The position numbers and the translations under genes are program-made. Below the pieces are notes generated by a model, which was not told the DNA's origin, ran no database searches, and worked only from the letters and a program-made list of their open reading frames with translations. Shown in pieces: positions 10,064 to 24,003 of a DNA stretch of 47,714 nucleotides (its first letter is position 1; each line of letters starts with the position of its first letter). Location of the stretch: NCBI GenBank assembly GCA_009760855.2, contig WPIO01000429.1, forward strand, positions 1 through 47,714, in the 5' to 3' direction. Origin of the DNA: Cristatella mucedo. Its lineage: Eukaryota > Bryozoa > Phylactolaemata > Cristatellidae.

Positions 10064-12038
10064 TTTGCATTAGTTTACAGCAGATCGCACAATATCCAGA
10101 TACTTTAAATCAACCCGCCAGTGTGTGCAGTAGTTTGCAGCATAATGCAGCGCCTTGCTTCAGGCAATCGCACTTGAATAACTCATTTCGATTGAGTTTT
10201 TGCAGCAGATCGCTGAATATAAAGACACCTCGATACCGCTCGTTATAGTGGGCGATAGCTTGCTGCAGAGTGCAGTGGCTAGCATTGGGCCATTCACACT
10301 TAACTAACCTACTTTGCATGAGATCGCAGCAGATTGCACAATATCTAGATACTTTAAATCAACCCGTCAAGTCATGCATTCGCTCGGAGAGGAGTGCAGG
10401 CCTTGCTTTAGGCAATCGCACGTAAATAACTCATTTCGGTCGAGTATGCAGCAGATCGCTTAATATAAAGACACCTCGATACTGCTCGTTATATCGTGTA
10501 AAACTTGCTGCAGAGTGCGGCGCCTAGCATTAGGTAGTTCACTCGTGAATAACCTACTTTGCAGGACTTCACAGCAGATCGCTCAATATCTATATACTTT
10601 AAATCTACCCGTCAAATCATGCAGTCGCTCGGAGAGCAGTGCAGGCCTTGTTTTTTAAGCAATCGCACTGGAATAACTCATTTCGCTTGTGTTTGCAGCA
10701 GATCGCAGATTATGAAGAAACCTCGATACTGCTCGTTATAGCGTGTGACAACTTACTACAGATTTAGGCGCCTTGCATTTAGCCATTCACACTGGAATAG
10801 CTTATCTTGCATGAGTTCACAGCAGATCGCACAATATCTAGATACTTTAAATCAACCCGCCAGAGCGTGCAGTAGTTTAGTTTGCAGCAGAGTGCAGCTC
10901 CTTGCTTTAGGCAATCTCACATGAATACCACATTTCGGTTAAGTTTGATGCAGATCGCTGGATATAACGACACCTCGATACTGCTCGTTATATCGTGTGA
11001 TTACTTGTTGCAGATTGCGGGGCCTAGCTTTAGGCCACTCACACTTGAAAAAGCTTATCTTGCATGAGCTCACAGCAGATCGCACAATATCTAGATACTT
11101 TAAATCAACCTGCCAGCGTGCAGTAGTTTGCAGCATAATGCAGCGCTTTGCTTCAGGCAATCGCACTTGAATAACTCATTTCGCTTGAGTTTGCAGCAGA
11201 TCGCTGAATATAAAGACACCTCGATACTGGTCGTTATAGTGTGCCATAGCTTGCTGCAGAGAGAGGTGCCTAGCATTAGGCCAGTCACACTGAACTAACC
11301 TACTTCGCATGAGATCGCAGCAGATTGCACAATATCTAGATACTTTAAATCAACCCGTCAAGTCATGCAGTCTCGGAGAGGAGTGCAGGCCTTGCTTTAG
11401 GCAATCACACTGGAATAACTCATTTCGCTTGAGTTTGCAGCAGATCCCAGAATGTAAAGACACTTCGATACTGCTCGTTATAGTGTGTGATGACTTGCAG
11501 CAGATTGCGGCGCCTTGCATTAGGCCATTCACACTTGAATAGCTTATCTTGCATGAGTTCACAGCATATAGCACAATATCTAGATAATTTAAATCAACCC
11601 GCCAGAGCGTGGAGTAGTTTGCAGCATAATGCAGCTCCTAGATTCAGGCAATCGCACTTGAATAACTCATTTTGCTTGAGTTTGTAGCAAATGGCTAAAT
11701 ATAAAGACACCTCGATACGATAGCGTGTGATAACTTGCTGCAGAGTGCTGCGCCTTGTATTAGGCCATTTACACATGAATAGCTTATTTTGCATGAGTTC
11801 ACAGCAGATCGCACAATATCTAGATACTTAAAATCAACCCACCAGAGCGTGCAGTAGCTAACAGCAGAGTGCAGCTCCAAACTTTAGGCAATTGCACTTG
11901 AATAACTTATTTCGCTTGAGTTCGCAGCAGATCGCTGAATATAAAGACACCTCGATCGATACTACTCGTTATATCGTGTGATGACTTGCTGCAGAGTGCT
12001 GATCCTTGCATTAAGCCATTCATCCTTGAATAGCTGAT
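10064..12038 (+). repeat. T1 8-mer HOR unit B
   Basis: Order M1-M2-M3-M4-M5-M9-M10-M11, 1,975 bp. Private marks are a TT insertion in M1 (GAGTTTTTGCAGCAG near 10196) and an extra A before the M4 HindIII site (GAAAAAGCTT near 11047). Both are shared with unit E at 17410. M9 has lost four bases (GCAGTCTCGGAG), and M10 lacks about ten bases at 11717. Confidence 0.85.
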
Positions 12039-12285
12039 TTTGCATTAGTCTACAGCAGATCGCACAATATCCAGATACTTTAAATCAACCCGCCAGTGTG
12101 TGCAGTAGTTTGCAGCATAATGCAGCGCCTTGCTTCAGGCAATCGCACTTGAATAACTCATTTCGATTGAGTTTGCAGCAGATCGCTGAATATAAAGACA
12201 CCTCGATACCGCTCGTTATAGTGGGCGATAGCTTGCTGCAGAGTGCAGTGGCTAGCATTGGGCCATTCACACTTAACTAACCTAC

Positions 12286-12533
12286 TTTGCATGAGATCGC
12301 AGCAGATTGCACAATATCTAGATACTTTAAATCAACCCGTCAAGTCATGCAGTCGCTCGGAGAGGAGTGCAGGCCTTGTTTTAAGCAATCGCACTGGAAT
12401 AACTCATTTCGCTTGTGTTTGCAGCAGATCGCAGATTATGAAGAAACCTCGATACTGCTCGTTCTATCGTCGTGTAAAACTTGCTGCAGAGTGGGGCGCC
12501 TTGCATTAGGTAGTTCACTCTTGAATAACTTAT
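12286..12533 (+). repeat. Chimeric monomer M2/M3/M2
   Basis: It starts as M2 (CATGAGATCGCAGCAG, GGAGAGGAGTGCAGG). It then reads as M3 from about 12378 (CCTTGTTTTAAGC, GATTATGAAGAAACC) and returns to M2 near the end (GTAAAACTTGC, GGTAGTTCACTC). A double switch within one monomer fits gene conversion better than a single crossover. Confidence 0.75.
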
Positions 12534-14013
12534 TTTGCATGAGTTCACAGCAGATCGCACAATATCTAGATACTTTAAATCAACCCGTCAAATCATGCAG
12601 TAGCTCGGAGCACAGTGCAGGCCTTGCTTTAGGCAATCGCACTTGAATAACTCATTTCGCTTGTTTTTGCAGCAGATCGCAGAATATAAAGACACCTCGA
12701 TACTGCTCGTTATAGCGTGTGACAACTTACTACAGATTTAGGCGCCTTGCATTTAGCCATTCATACTGGAATAGCATATCTTGCATGAGTTCACAGCAGA
12801 TCGCACAATATCTAGATACTTTAAATCAACCCCGCCAGAGCGTGCAGTAGTTTGCAGCAGAGTGCAGCTCCTTGCTTTAGGCAATCGCACATGAATAACA
12901 CATTTCGCTTAAGTTTGCAGCAGATCGCTGGATATAACGACACCTCGATACTGGTCGTTTATATCGTGTGATTACTTGTTGCATAGCTTATTTTGCATGA
13001 GTTCACAGCAGATCGCACAATATCTAGATACTTTAAATCAACCCGCCAGAGCGTGCAGTAGTTTGCAGCATAATGCAGCGCCTTGCTTCAGGCAATCGCA
13101 CTTGAATAACTCATTTCGCTTGAGTTTGCAGCAGATCGCTGAATATAAAAGACACCTCGATACTGGTCGTTATAGTGTGCGATAGCTTGCTGCAGAGTGA
13201 GGTGCCTAGCATTAGGCCATTCACACTGAACTAACCTACTTTGCATGAGATCGCAGCAGATTGCACAATATCTAGATACTTTAAATCAACCCGTCAAGTC
13301 ATGCAGTCGGTCGGAGAGGAGTGCAGGCCTTGCTTTAGGCAATCACACTGGAATAACTCATTTCGCTTGAGTTTGCAGCAGATCCCAGAATGTAAAGACA
13401 CTTCGATACTGCTCGTTATAGTGTGTGAAGTTGCTGCAGATTGCTGCGCCTTGCATTAGGCCATTCACACTTGAATAGCTTATTTTGCATGAGTTCACAG
13501 CAGATCGCACAATATCTAGATACTTTAAATCAACCCGCCAGAGCGTGCAGTAGTTTGCAGCATAATGCAGCTCCTAGATTTAGGCAATCGCACTTGAATA
13601 ACTCATTTCGCTTGAGTTCGCAGCAGATCGCTGAATATTAAGACACCTCGATACTACTCGTTATATCGTGTGATGACTTGCTGCAGAGTGCTGATCCTTG
13701 GATTAAGCCATTCACACTTGAATAGCTGATTTTGAATTATTCTACAGCAGATCGCACAATATCTAGATACTTTAAATCAACCCGCCAGTGTGTGCAGTAG
13801 TTTTTAGCATAATGCAGTGCCTTGCTTCAGGCAATCGCACTTGAATAACTCATTTCGCTTGAGTTTGCAGCAGATCGCTGAATATAAAGACACCTCGATA
13901 CTGGTCGTTATAGTGTGCCATAGCTTGCTGCCTGAGGTGCCTAGCATTAGGCCATTCACACTGAACTAACCTACTTTGCATGGGATCGCAGCAGATTGCA
14001 CAATATCTAGATA

Positions 14014-14014
14014 N
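14014..14014. other. Ambiguous base (n)
   Basis: This is the only unresolved base I saw. It replaces the C of the conserved GATACTTTAAATC block in an M9 monomer of unit C. Confidence 0.95.
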
Positions 14015-14715
14015 TTTAAATCAACCCGTAAAGTCATGCAGTCGGTCGGAGAGGAGTGCAGGCCTTGCTTTAGGCAATCGCACTGGAATAACTCATTTCG
14101 CTTGAGTTTGCAGCAGATCCCAGAATGTAAAGACACTTTGATACTGCTCGTTATAGTGTGTGATGACTTGCAGCAGATTGCGGCGCCTTGCATTAGGCCA
14201 TTCACACTTGAATAGCTTATCTTGCATATGTTCACAGCATATAGCACAACATCTAGATACTAAAAATCAACCCGCCAGAGCGTGGAGTAGTTTGCAGCAT
14301 AATGCAGCTCCTAGATTCAGGCAATCGCACTTGAATAACTCATTTTGCTTGAGTTTGTAGCAAATGGCTAAATATAAAGACACCTCGATACTGCTCTTCA
14401 TAGCGTGTGATAACTTGCTGCATAGTGCTGCACCTAGATTAGGCCATTTACACAAGAACAGCTTATTTTGCATGAGTTCACAGCAGATCGCACAATATCT
14501 AGATACTTAAAATCAAACCCACCAGAGCGTGCAGTAGCTAACAGCAGAGTGCAGCTCCAAACTTTAGGCAATTGCACTTGAATAACTTATTTCGCTTGAG
14601 TTCGCAGCAGATCGCTAATATATTAGGTCACCTCGATACTACTCGTTATATCGTGTGATGACTTGCTGCAGAGTGCTGATCCTTGCATTAAGCCATTCAT
14701 CCTTGAATAGCTGAT

Positions 14716-17409
14716 TTTGCATTAGTCTACAGCAGATCGCACAATATCCAGATACTTTAAATCAACCCGCCAGTGTGTGCAGTAGTTTGCAGCATAATGC
14801 AGCGCCTTGCTTCAGGCAATCGCACTTGAATAACTCATTTCGATTGAGTTTGCAGCAGATCGCTGAATATAAAGACACCTCGATACCGCTCGTTATAGTG
14901 GGCGATAGCTTGCTGCAGAGTGCAGTGGCTAGCATTGGGCCATTCACACTTAACTAACCTACTTTGCATGAGATCGCAGCAGATTGCACAATATCTAGAT
15001 ACTTTAAATCAACCCGTCAAGTCATGCAGTCGCTCGGAGAGGAGTGCAGGCCTTGCTTTAGGCAATCGCACGTAAATAACTCATTTCGGTCGAGTATGCA
15101 GCAGATCGCTTAATATAAAGACACCTCGATACTGCTCGTTATATCGTGTAAAACTTGCTGCAGAGTGCGGCGCCTAGCATTAGGTAGTTCACTCGTGAAT
15201 AACCTACTTTGCAGGACTTCACAGCAGATCGCTCAATATCTATATACTTTAAATCTACCCGTCAAATCATGCAGTCGCTCGGAGAGCAGTGCAGGCCTTG
15301 TTTTAAGCAATCGCACTGGAATAACTCATTTCGCTTGTGTTTGCAGCAGATCGCAGATTATGAAGAAACCTCGATACTGCTCGTTATAGCGTGTGACAAC
15401 TTACTACAGATTTAGGCGCCTTGCATTTAGACTTTGCATGAGTTCACAGCAGATCGCACAATATCTAGATACTTTAAATCAACCCGCCAGAGCGTGCAGT
15501 AGTTTGCAGCAGAGTGCAGCTCCTTGCTTTAGGCAATCTCACATGAATACCACATTTCGGTTAAGTTTGATGCAGATCGCTGGATATAACGACACCTCGA
15601 TACTGCTCGTTATATCGTGTGATTACTTGTTGCAGATTGCGGGGCCTAGCTTTAGGCCACTCACACTTGAAAAGCTTATCTTGCATGAGTTCACAGCAGA
15701 TCGCACAATATCTAGATACTTTAAATCAACCCGCCAGAGCGTGCAGTAGTTTGCAGCATAATGCAGCGCTTTGCTTCAGGCAATCGCACTTGAATAACTC
15801 ATTTCGCTTGAGTTTGCAGCAGATCGCTGAATATAAAGACACCTCGATACTGGTCGTTATAGTGTGTGATAGCTTGCTGCAGAGAGAGGTGCCTAGCATT
15901 AGCATTGGGCCAGTCACACTGAACTAACCTACTTTGCATGAGATCGCAGCAGATTGCACAATATCTAGATACTTTAAATCAACCCGTCAAGTCATGCAGT
16001 CGCTCGGAGAGGAGTGCAGGCCTTGCTTTAGGCAATCGCACTGAATAACTCATTTCGCTTGAGTTTGCAGCAGATCCCAGAATATAAAGACACTTCGATA
16101 CTGCTCGTTATAGTGTGTGATAACTTGCTGCAGATTGCTGCGCCTTGCATTAGGCCATTCACACTTGAATAGCTTATCTTGCATATGTTCACAGCATATA
16201 GCACAATATCTAGATACTTTAAATCAACCCGCCAGAGCGTGCAGTAGTTTGCAGCAGAGTGCAGCTCCTTGCTTTAGGCAATCGCACTTGAATAACTCAT
16301 TTCGCTTAAGTTTGCAGCAGATCGCTGAATATTAAGACACCTCGATACTACTCGTTATATCGTGTGATGACTTGCTGCAGAGTGCTGAGCCTTGCATTAG
16401 CCATTCACGCTTGAATAGCTTATTTTGCAGAGTTCACAGCAGATCGCACAATATCTAGATACTTTAAATCAACCCGAGAGTGTGTGCAGTAGTTTGCAGC
16501 ATAATGCAGCACCTTGCTTCAGGCAATCGCACTTGAATAACTCATTTCGCTTGAGTTTGCAGCAGATCGCTGAATATAAAGACACCTCGATACTGGTCGT
16601 TATAGTGTGCCATAGCTTGCTGCAGAGAGAGGTGCCTAGCATCAGGCCAGTCACACTGAACTAACCTTTTTCGCATGAGATCGCAGCAGATTGCACAATA
16701 TCTAGATACTTTAAATCAACCCGTCAAGTCATGCAGTCGGTCGGAGAGGAGTGCAGGCCTTGCTTTAGGCAATCACACTGGAATAACTCATTTCGCTTGA
16801 GTTTGCAGCAGATCCCAGAATGTAAAGACACTTTGATACTGCTCGTTATAGTGTGTGATGACTTGCAGCAGATTGCGGCGCCTTGCATTAGGCCATTCAC
16901 ACTTGAATAGCTTATCTTGCATATGTTCACAGCATATAGCACAATATCTAGATAATTTAAATCAACCCGCCAGAGCGTGGAGTAGTTTGCAGCATAATGC
17001 AGCTCCTAGATTCAGGCAATCGCACTTGAATAACTCATTTTGCTTGAGTTTGTAGCAAATGGCTAAATATAAAGACACCTCGATACTGCTCTTCATAGCG
17101 TGTGATAACTTGCTGCATAGTGCTGCACCTTGTATTAGGCCATTTACACATGAATAGCTTATTTTGCATGAGTTCACAGCAGATCGCACAATATCTAGAT
17201 ACTTAAAATCAACCCACCAGAGCGTGCAGTAGCTAACAGCAGAGTGCAGCTCCAAACTTTAGGCAATTGCACTTGAATAACTTATTTCGCTTGAGTTCGC
17301 AGCAGATCGCTAAATATTAGGTCACCTCGATACTACTCGTTATATCGTGTGATGACTTGCTGCAGAGTGCTGATCCTTGCATTAAGCCATTCATCCTTGA
17401 ATAGCTGAT
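14716..17409 (+). repeat. T1 11-mer HOR unit D
   Basis: M1 to M11 in order, 2,694 bp. The unit is short mainly because about 22 bp are missing at the M3/M4 junction (M3 is 15208-15432; the text runs TTTAGACTTTGCATGAG). M5's end carries a 6-bp tandem duplication (AGCATT twice, 15895-15906). M7 shows an M10-type start (CATATGTTCAC). Confidence 0.83.
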
Positions 17410-19391
17410 TTTGCATTAGTCTACAGCAGATCGCACAATATCCAGATACTTTAAATCAACCCGCCAGTGTGTGCAGTAGTTTGCAGCATAATGCAGCGCC
17501 TTGCTTCAGGCAATCGCACTTGAATAACTCATTTCGATTGAGTTTTTGCAGCAGATCGCTGAATATAAAGACACCTCGATACCGCTCGTTATAGTGGGCG
17601 ATAGCTTGCTGCAGAGTGCAGTGGCTAGCATTGGGCCATTCACACTTAACTAACCTACTTTGCATGAGATCGCAGCAGATTGCACAATATCTAGATACTT
17701 TAAATCAACCCGTCAAGTCATGCAGTCGCTCGGAGAGGAGTGCAGGCCTTGCTTTAGGCAATCGCACGTAAATAACTCATTTCGGTCGAGTATGCAGCAG
17801 ATCGCTTAATATAAAGACACCTCGATACTGCTCGTTATATCGTGTAAAACTTGCTGCAGAGTGCGGCGCCTAGCATTAGGTAGTTCACACTCGTGAATCA
17901 CCTACTTTGCAGGACTTCACAGCAGATCGCTCAATATCTATATACTTTAAATCTACCCGTCAAATCATGCAGTCGCTCGGAGAGCAGTGCAGGCCTTGTT
18001 TTAAGCAATCGCACTGGAATAACTCATTTCGCTTGTGTTTGCAGCAGATCGCAGATTATGAAGAAACCTCGATACTGCTCGTTATAGCGTGTGACAACTT
18101 ACTACAGATTTAGGCGCCTTGCATTTAGCCATTCACACTGGAATAGCTTATCTTGCATGAGTTCACAGCAGATCGCACAATATCTAGATACTTTAAATCA
18201 ACCCGCCAGAGCGTGCAGTAGTTTGCAGCAGAGTGCAGCTCCTTGCTTTAGGCAATCTCACATGAATACCACATTTCGTTTAAGTTTGATGCAGATCGCT
18301 GGATATAACGACACCTCGATACTGCTCGTTATATCGTGTGATTACTTGTTGCAGATTGCGGGGCCTAGCTTTAGGCCACTCACACTTGAAAAAGCTTATC
18401 TTGCATGAGCTCACAGCAGATCGCACAATATCTAGATACTTTAAATCAACCCGCCAGAGCGTGCAGTAGTTTGCAGCATAATGCAGCGCTTTGCTTCAGG
18501 CAATCGCACTTGAATAACTCATTTCGCTTGAGTTTGCAGCAGATCGCTGAATATAAAGACACCTCGATACTGGTCGTTATAGTGTGCCATAGCTTGCTGC
18601 AGAGAGAGGTGCCTAGCATTAGGCCAGTCACACTGAACTAACCTACTTCGCATGAGATCGCAGCAGATTGCACAATATCTAGATACTTTAAATCAACCCG
18701 TCAAGTCATGCAGTCGGTCGGAGAGGAGTGCAGGCCTTGCTTTAGGCAATCACACTGGAATAACTCATTTCGCTTGAGTTTGCAGCAGATCCCAGAATGT
18801 AAAGACACTTCGATACTGCTCGTTATAGTGTGTGTGATGACTTGCAGCAGATTGCGGCGCCTTGCATTAGGCCATTCACACTTGAATAGCTTATCTTGCA
18901 TGAGTTCACAGCATATAGCACAATATCTAGATAATTTAAATCAACCCGCCAGAGCGTGGAGTAGTTTGCAGCATAATGCAGCTCCTAGATTCAGGCAATC
19001 GCACTTGAATAACTCATTTTGCTTGAGTTTGTAGCAAATGGCTAAATATAAAGACACCTCGATACTGCTGCTCTTCATAGCGTGTGATAACTTGCTGCAT
19101 AGTGCTGCACCTCTTATTAGGCCATTTACACATGAATAGCTTATTTTGCATGAGTTCACAGCAGATCGCACAATATCTAGATACTTAAAATCAACCCACC
19201 AGAGCGTGCAGTAGCTAACAGCAGAGTGCAGCTCCAAACTTTAGGCAATTGCACTTGAATAACTTATTTCGCTTGAGTTCGCAGCAGATCGCTAAATATT
19301 AGGTCACCTCGATACTACTCGTTATATCGTGTGATGACTTGCTGCAGAGTGCTGATCCTTGCATTAAGCCATTCATCCTTGAATAGCTGAT
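17410..19391 (+). repeat. T1 8-mer HOR unit E
   Basis: Order M1-M2-M3-M4-M5-M9-M10-M11, 1,982 bp. It shares with unit B the M1 TT insertion and the extra A in M4. Small slippage gains are visible: GTGTGTGTGATG in M9 near 18830 and CTGCTGCTC in M10 near 19066. Confidence 0.87.
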
Positions 19392-22107
19392 TTTGCATTA
19401 GTCTACAGCAGATCGCACAATATCCAGATACTTTAAATCAACCCGCCAGTGTGTGCAGTAGTTTGCAGCATAATGCAGCGCCTTGCTTCAGGCAATCGCA
19501 CTTGAATAACTCATTTCGATTGAGTTTTTGCAGCAGATCGCTAAATAAAAAGACACCTCGATACCGCTCGTTATAGGGGGCAATAGCTTGCTGCAGAGTG
19601 CAGTGGCTAGCATTGGGCCATTCATACTTAACTAACTACCTACTTTGCATGAGATCGCAGCAGATTGCACAATATCTAGATACTTTAAATCAACCCGTCA
19701 AGTCATGCAGTCGCTCGGAGAGGAGTGCAGGCCTTGCTTTAGGCAATCGCACGTAAATAACTCATTTCGGTCGAGTATGCAGCAGATCGCTTAATATAAA
19801 GACACCTCGATACTGCTCGTTATATCGTGTAAAACTTGCTGCAGAGTGCGGCGCCTAGCATTAGGTAGTTCACTCGTGAATAACTACTTTTTGCAGGACT
19901 TCACAGCAGATCGCTCAATATCTATATACTTTAAATCTACCCGTCAAATCATGCAGTCGCTCGGAGAGCAGTGCAGGCCTTGTTTTAAGCAATCGCACTG
20001 GAATAACTCATTTCGCTTGTGTTTGCAGCAGATCGCAGAATATGAAGAAACCTCGATACTGCTCGTTATAGCGTGTGACAACTTACTACAGATTTAGGCG
20101 CCTTGCATTTAGCCATTCACACTGGAATAGCTTATCTTGCATGAGTTCACAGCAGATCGCACAATATCTAGATACTTTAAATCAACCCGCCAGAGCGTGC
20201 AGTAGTTTGCAGCAGAGTGCAGCTCCTTGCTTTAGGCAATCGCACATGAATACCACATTTCGGTTAAGTTTGATGCAGATCGCTGGATATAACGACACCT
20301 CGATACTGCTCGTTATATCGTGTGATTACTTGTTGCAGATTGCGGGGCCTAGCATTAAGCCACTCACACTTGAAAAGCTCATCTTGCATGAGTTCACAGC
20401 AGATCGCACAATATCTAGATACTTTAAATCAACCCGCCAGAGCGTGCAGTAGTTTGCAGCATAATGCAGCGCTTTGCTTCAGGCAATCGCACTTGAATAA
20501 CTCATTTCGCTTGAGTTTGCAGCAGATCGCTGAATATAAAGACACCTCGATACTGGTCGTTATAGTGTGATAGCTTGCTGCAGAGAGAGGTGCCTAGCAT
20601 CAGGCCAGTCACACTGAACTAACCTTTTTCGCATGAGATCGCAGCAGATTGCACAATATCTAGATACTTTAAATCAACCCGTCAAGTCATGCAGTCGGTC
20701 GGAGAGGAGTGCAGGCCTTGCTTTAGGCAATCACACTGGAATAACTCATTTCGCTTGAGTTTGCAGCAGATCCCAGAATGTAAAGACACTTCGATACTGC
20801 TCGTTATAGTGTGTGATGACTTGCTGCAGATTTCGGCGCCTTGCATTAGGCCATTCACACTTGAATAGCTTATCTTGCATGAGTTCACAGCATATAGCAC
20901 AATATCTAGATAATTTAAATCAACCCGCCAGAGCGTGGAGTAATTTGCAGCATAATGCAGCTCCTAGATTCAGGCAATCGCACTTGAATAACTCATTTCG
21001 CTTGAGTTCGCAGCAGATCGCTGAATATTAAGACACCTCGATACTACTCGTTATATCGTGTGATGACTTGCTGCAGAGTGCTGATCTTGCCTTAAGCCAT
21101 TCACACTTGAATAGCTTATCTTGCATGAGCTCACAGCAGATCGCACAATATCTAGATACTTTAAATCAACCCGCCAGTGTGTGCAGTAGTTTGCAGCATA
21201 ATGCAGCGCCTTGCTTCAGGCAATCGCACTTGAATAACTCATTTCGCTTGAGTTTGCAGCAGATCGCTGAATATAAAGACACCTCGATACTGGTCGTTAT
21301 AGTGTGCCATAGCTTGCTGCAGAGAGAGGTGCCTAGCATTAGGCCAGTCACACTGAACTAACCTACTTTCGCATGAGATCGCAGCAGATTGCACAATATC
21401 TAGATACTTTAAATCAACCCGTCAAGTCATGCAGTCGGTCGGAGAGGAGTGCAGGCCTTGCTTTAGGCAATCACACTGGAATAACTCATTTCGCTTGAGT
21501 TTGCTGCAGATCCCAGAATGTAAAGACACTTCGATACTGCTCGTTATAGTGTGTGATGACTTGCAGCAGATTGCGGCGCCTTGCATTAGGCCATTCACAC
21601 TTGAATAGCTTATCTTGCATATGTTCACAGCATATAGCACAATATCTAGATAATTTAAATCAACCCGCCAGAGCGTGGAGTAGTTTGCAGCATAATGCAG
21701 CTCCTAGATTCAGGCAATCGCACTTGAATAACTCATTTTGCTTGAGTTTGTAGCAAATGGCTAAATATAAAGACACCTCGATACTGCTCTTCATAGCGTG
21801 TGATAACTTGCTGCATAGTGCTGCACCTCTTATTAGGCCATTTACACATGAATAGCTTATTTTGCATGAGTTCACAGCAGATCGCACAATATCTAGATAC
21901 TTAAAATCAACCCACCAGAGCGTGCAGTAGCTAACAGCAGAGTGCAGCTCCAAACTTTAGGCAATTGCACTTGAATAACTTATTTCGCTTGAGTTCGCAG
22001 CAGATCGCTAAATATTAGGTCACCTCGATACTACTCGTTATATCGTGTGATGACTTGCTGCAGAGTGCTGATCCTTGCATTAAGCCATTCATCCTTGAAT
22101 AGCTGAT
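19392..22107 (+). repeat. T1 11-mer HOR unit F
   Basis: M1 to M11, 2,716 bp. M1 has the TT insertion shared with B and E, plus private changes (CTAAATAAAAAGAC, ATAGGGGGCAATAGC). The M4 HindIII site is mutated to AAGCTC near 20376. M8 (about 21120) starts like M5 (GAGCTCAC) before reading CCAGTGTGTGCAG, so it is an M5/M8 mosaic. Confidence 0.85.
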
Positions 22108-24003
22108 TTTGCATTAGTCTACAGCAGATCGCACAATATCCAGATACTTTAAATCAACCCGCCAGTGTGTGCAGTAGTTTGCAGCATAATGCAGCGCCTT
22201 GCTTCAGGCAATCGCACTTGAATAACTCATTTCGATTGAGTTTGCAGCAGATCGCTGAATATAAAGACACCTCGATACCGCTCGTTATAGTGGGCGATAG
22301 CTTGCTGCAGAGTGCAGTGGCTAGCATTGGGCCATTCACACTTAACTAACCTACTTTGCATGAGATCGCAGCAGATTGCACAATATCTAGATACTTTAAA
22401 TCAACCCGTCAAGTCATGCAGTCGCTCGGAGAGGAGTGCAGGCCTTGCTTTAGGCAATCGCACGTAAATAACTCATTTCGGTCGAGTATGCAGCAGATCG
22501 CTTAATATAAAGACACCTCGATACTGCTCGTTATATCGTGTAAAACTTGCTGCAGAGTGCGGCGCCTAGCATTAGGTAGTTCACTCGTGAATAACCTACT
22601 TTGCAGGACTTCACAGCAGATCGCTCAATATCTATATACTTTAAATCTACCCGTCAAATCATGCAGTCGCTCGGAGAGCAGTGCAGGCCTTGTTTTAAGC
22701 AATCGCACTGGAATAACTCATTTCGCTTGTGTTTGCAGCAGATCGCAGATTATGAAGAAACCTCGATACTGCTCGTTATAGCGTGTGACAACTTACTACA
22801 GATTTAGGCGCCTTGCATTTAGCCATTCACACTGGAATAGCTTATCTTGCATGAGTTCACAGCAGATCGCACAATATCTAGATACTTTAAATTAACCCGC
22901 CAGAGCGTGCAGTAGTTTGCAGCAGAGTGCAGCTCCTTGCTTTAGGCAATCGCACATGAATACCACATTTTCGGTTAAGTTTGATGCAGATCGCTGGATA
23001 TAACGACACCTCGATACTGCTCGTTATATCGTGTGATTACTTGTTGCAGATTGCGGGGCCTAGCTTTAGGCCACTCACACTTGAAAAGCTTATCTTGCAT
23101 GAGCTCACAGCAGATCGCACAATATCTAGATACTTTAAATCAACCCGCCAGAGCGTGCAGTAGTTTGCAGCATAATGCAGCGCTTTGCTTCAGGCAATCG
23201 CACTTGAATAACTCATTTCGCTTGAGTTTGCAGCAGATCGCTGAATATAAAGACACCTCGATACTGGTCGTTATAGTGTGCCATAGCTTGCTGCAGAGAG
23301 AGGTGCCTAGCATTAGGCCAGTCACACTGAACTAACCTACTTTGCATGAGATCGCAGCAGATTGCACAATATCTAGATACTTTAAATCAACCCGTCAAGT
23401 CATGCAGTCGGTCGGAGAGGAGTGCAGGCCTTGCTTTAGGCAATCACACTGGAATAACTCATTTCGCTTGAGTTTGCTGCAGATCCCAGAATGTAAAGAC
23501 ACTTTGATACTGCTCGTTATAGTGTGTGATGACTTGCAGCAGATTGCGGCGCCTTGCATTAGGCCATTCACACTTGAATAGCTTATCTTGCATATGTTCA
23601 CAGCATATAGCACAATATCTAGATAATTTAAATCAACCCGCCAGAGCGTGGAGTAGTTTGCAGCATAATGCAGCTCCTAGATTCAGGCAATCGCACTTGA
23701 ATAACTCATTTTGCTTGAGTTTGTAGCAAATGGCTAAATATAAAGACACCTCGATACTGCTCTTCATAGCGTGTGATAACTTGCTGCATAGTGCTGCACC
23801 TTGTATTAGGCCATTTACACATGAATAGCTTATTTTGCATGAGTTCACAGCAGATCGCACAATATCTAGATACTTAAAATCAACCCACCAGAGCGTGCAG
23901 TAGCTAACTAGTAGGTCACCTCGATACTACTCGTTATATCGTGTGATGACTTGCTGCAGAGTGCTGATCCTTGCATTAAGCCATTCATCCTTGAATAGCT
24001 GAT
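22108..24003 (+). repeat. T1 8-mer HOR unit G with truncated M11
   Basis: Order M1-M5 then M9-M11, but only 1,896 bp. About 80 bp are missing inside M11: GCAGTAGCTAAC is followed almost directly by TAGGTCACC near 23905-23915, removing the end of the A half and the start of the B half. Confidence 0.87.

Larger units (their letters stand above)
12039..14715 (+). repeat. T1 11-mer HOR unit C, divergent
   Basis: Eleven monomers in 2,677 bp. The second is an M2/M3 chimera (12286-12533). M4 (12780-12991) has lost about 35 bp and with it the hairpin and HindIII site. M8 (13731) has the rare start TTTGAATTATTCTACAG and GTAGTTTTTAGC, and M9 (13975) begins TTTGCATGGGATC. These rare variants recur at the right end of the window (47214-47520). 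One base at 14014 is unresolved (n). Confidence 0.82.
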
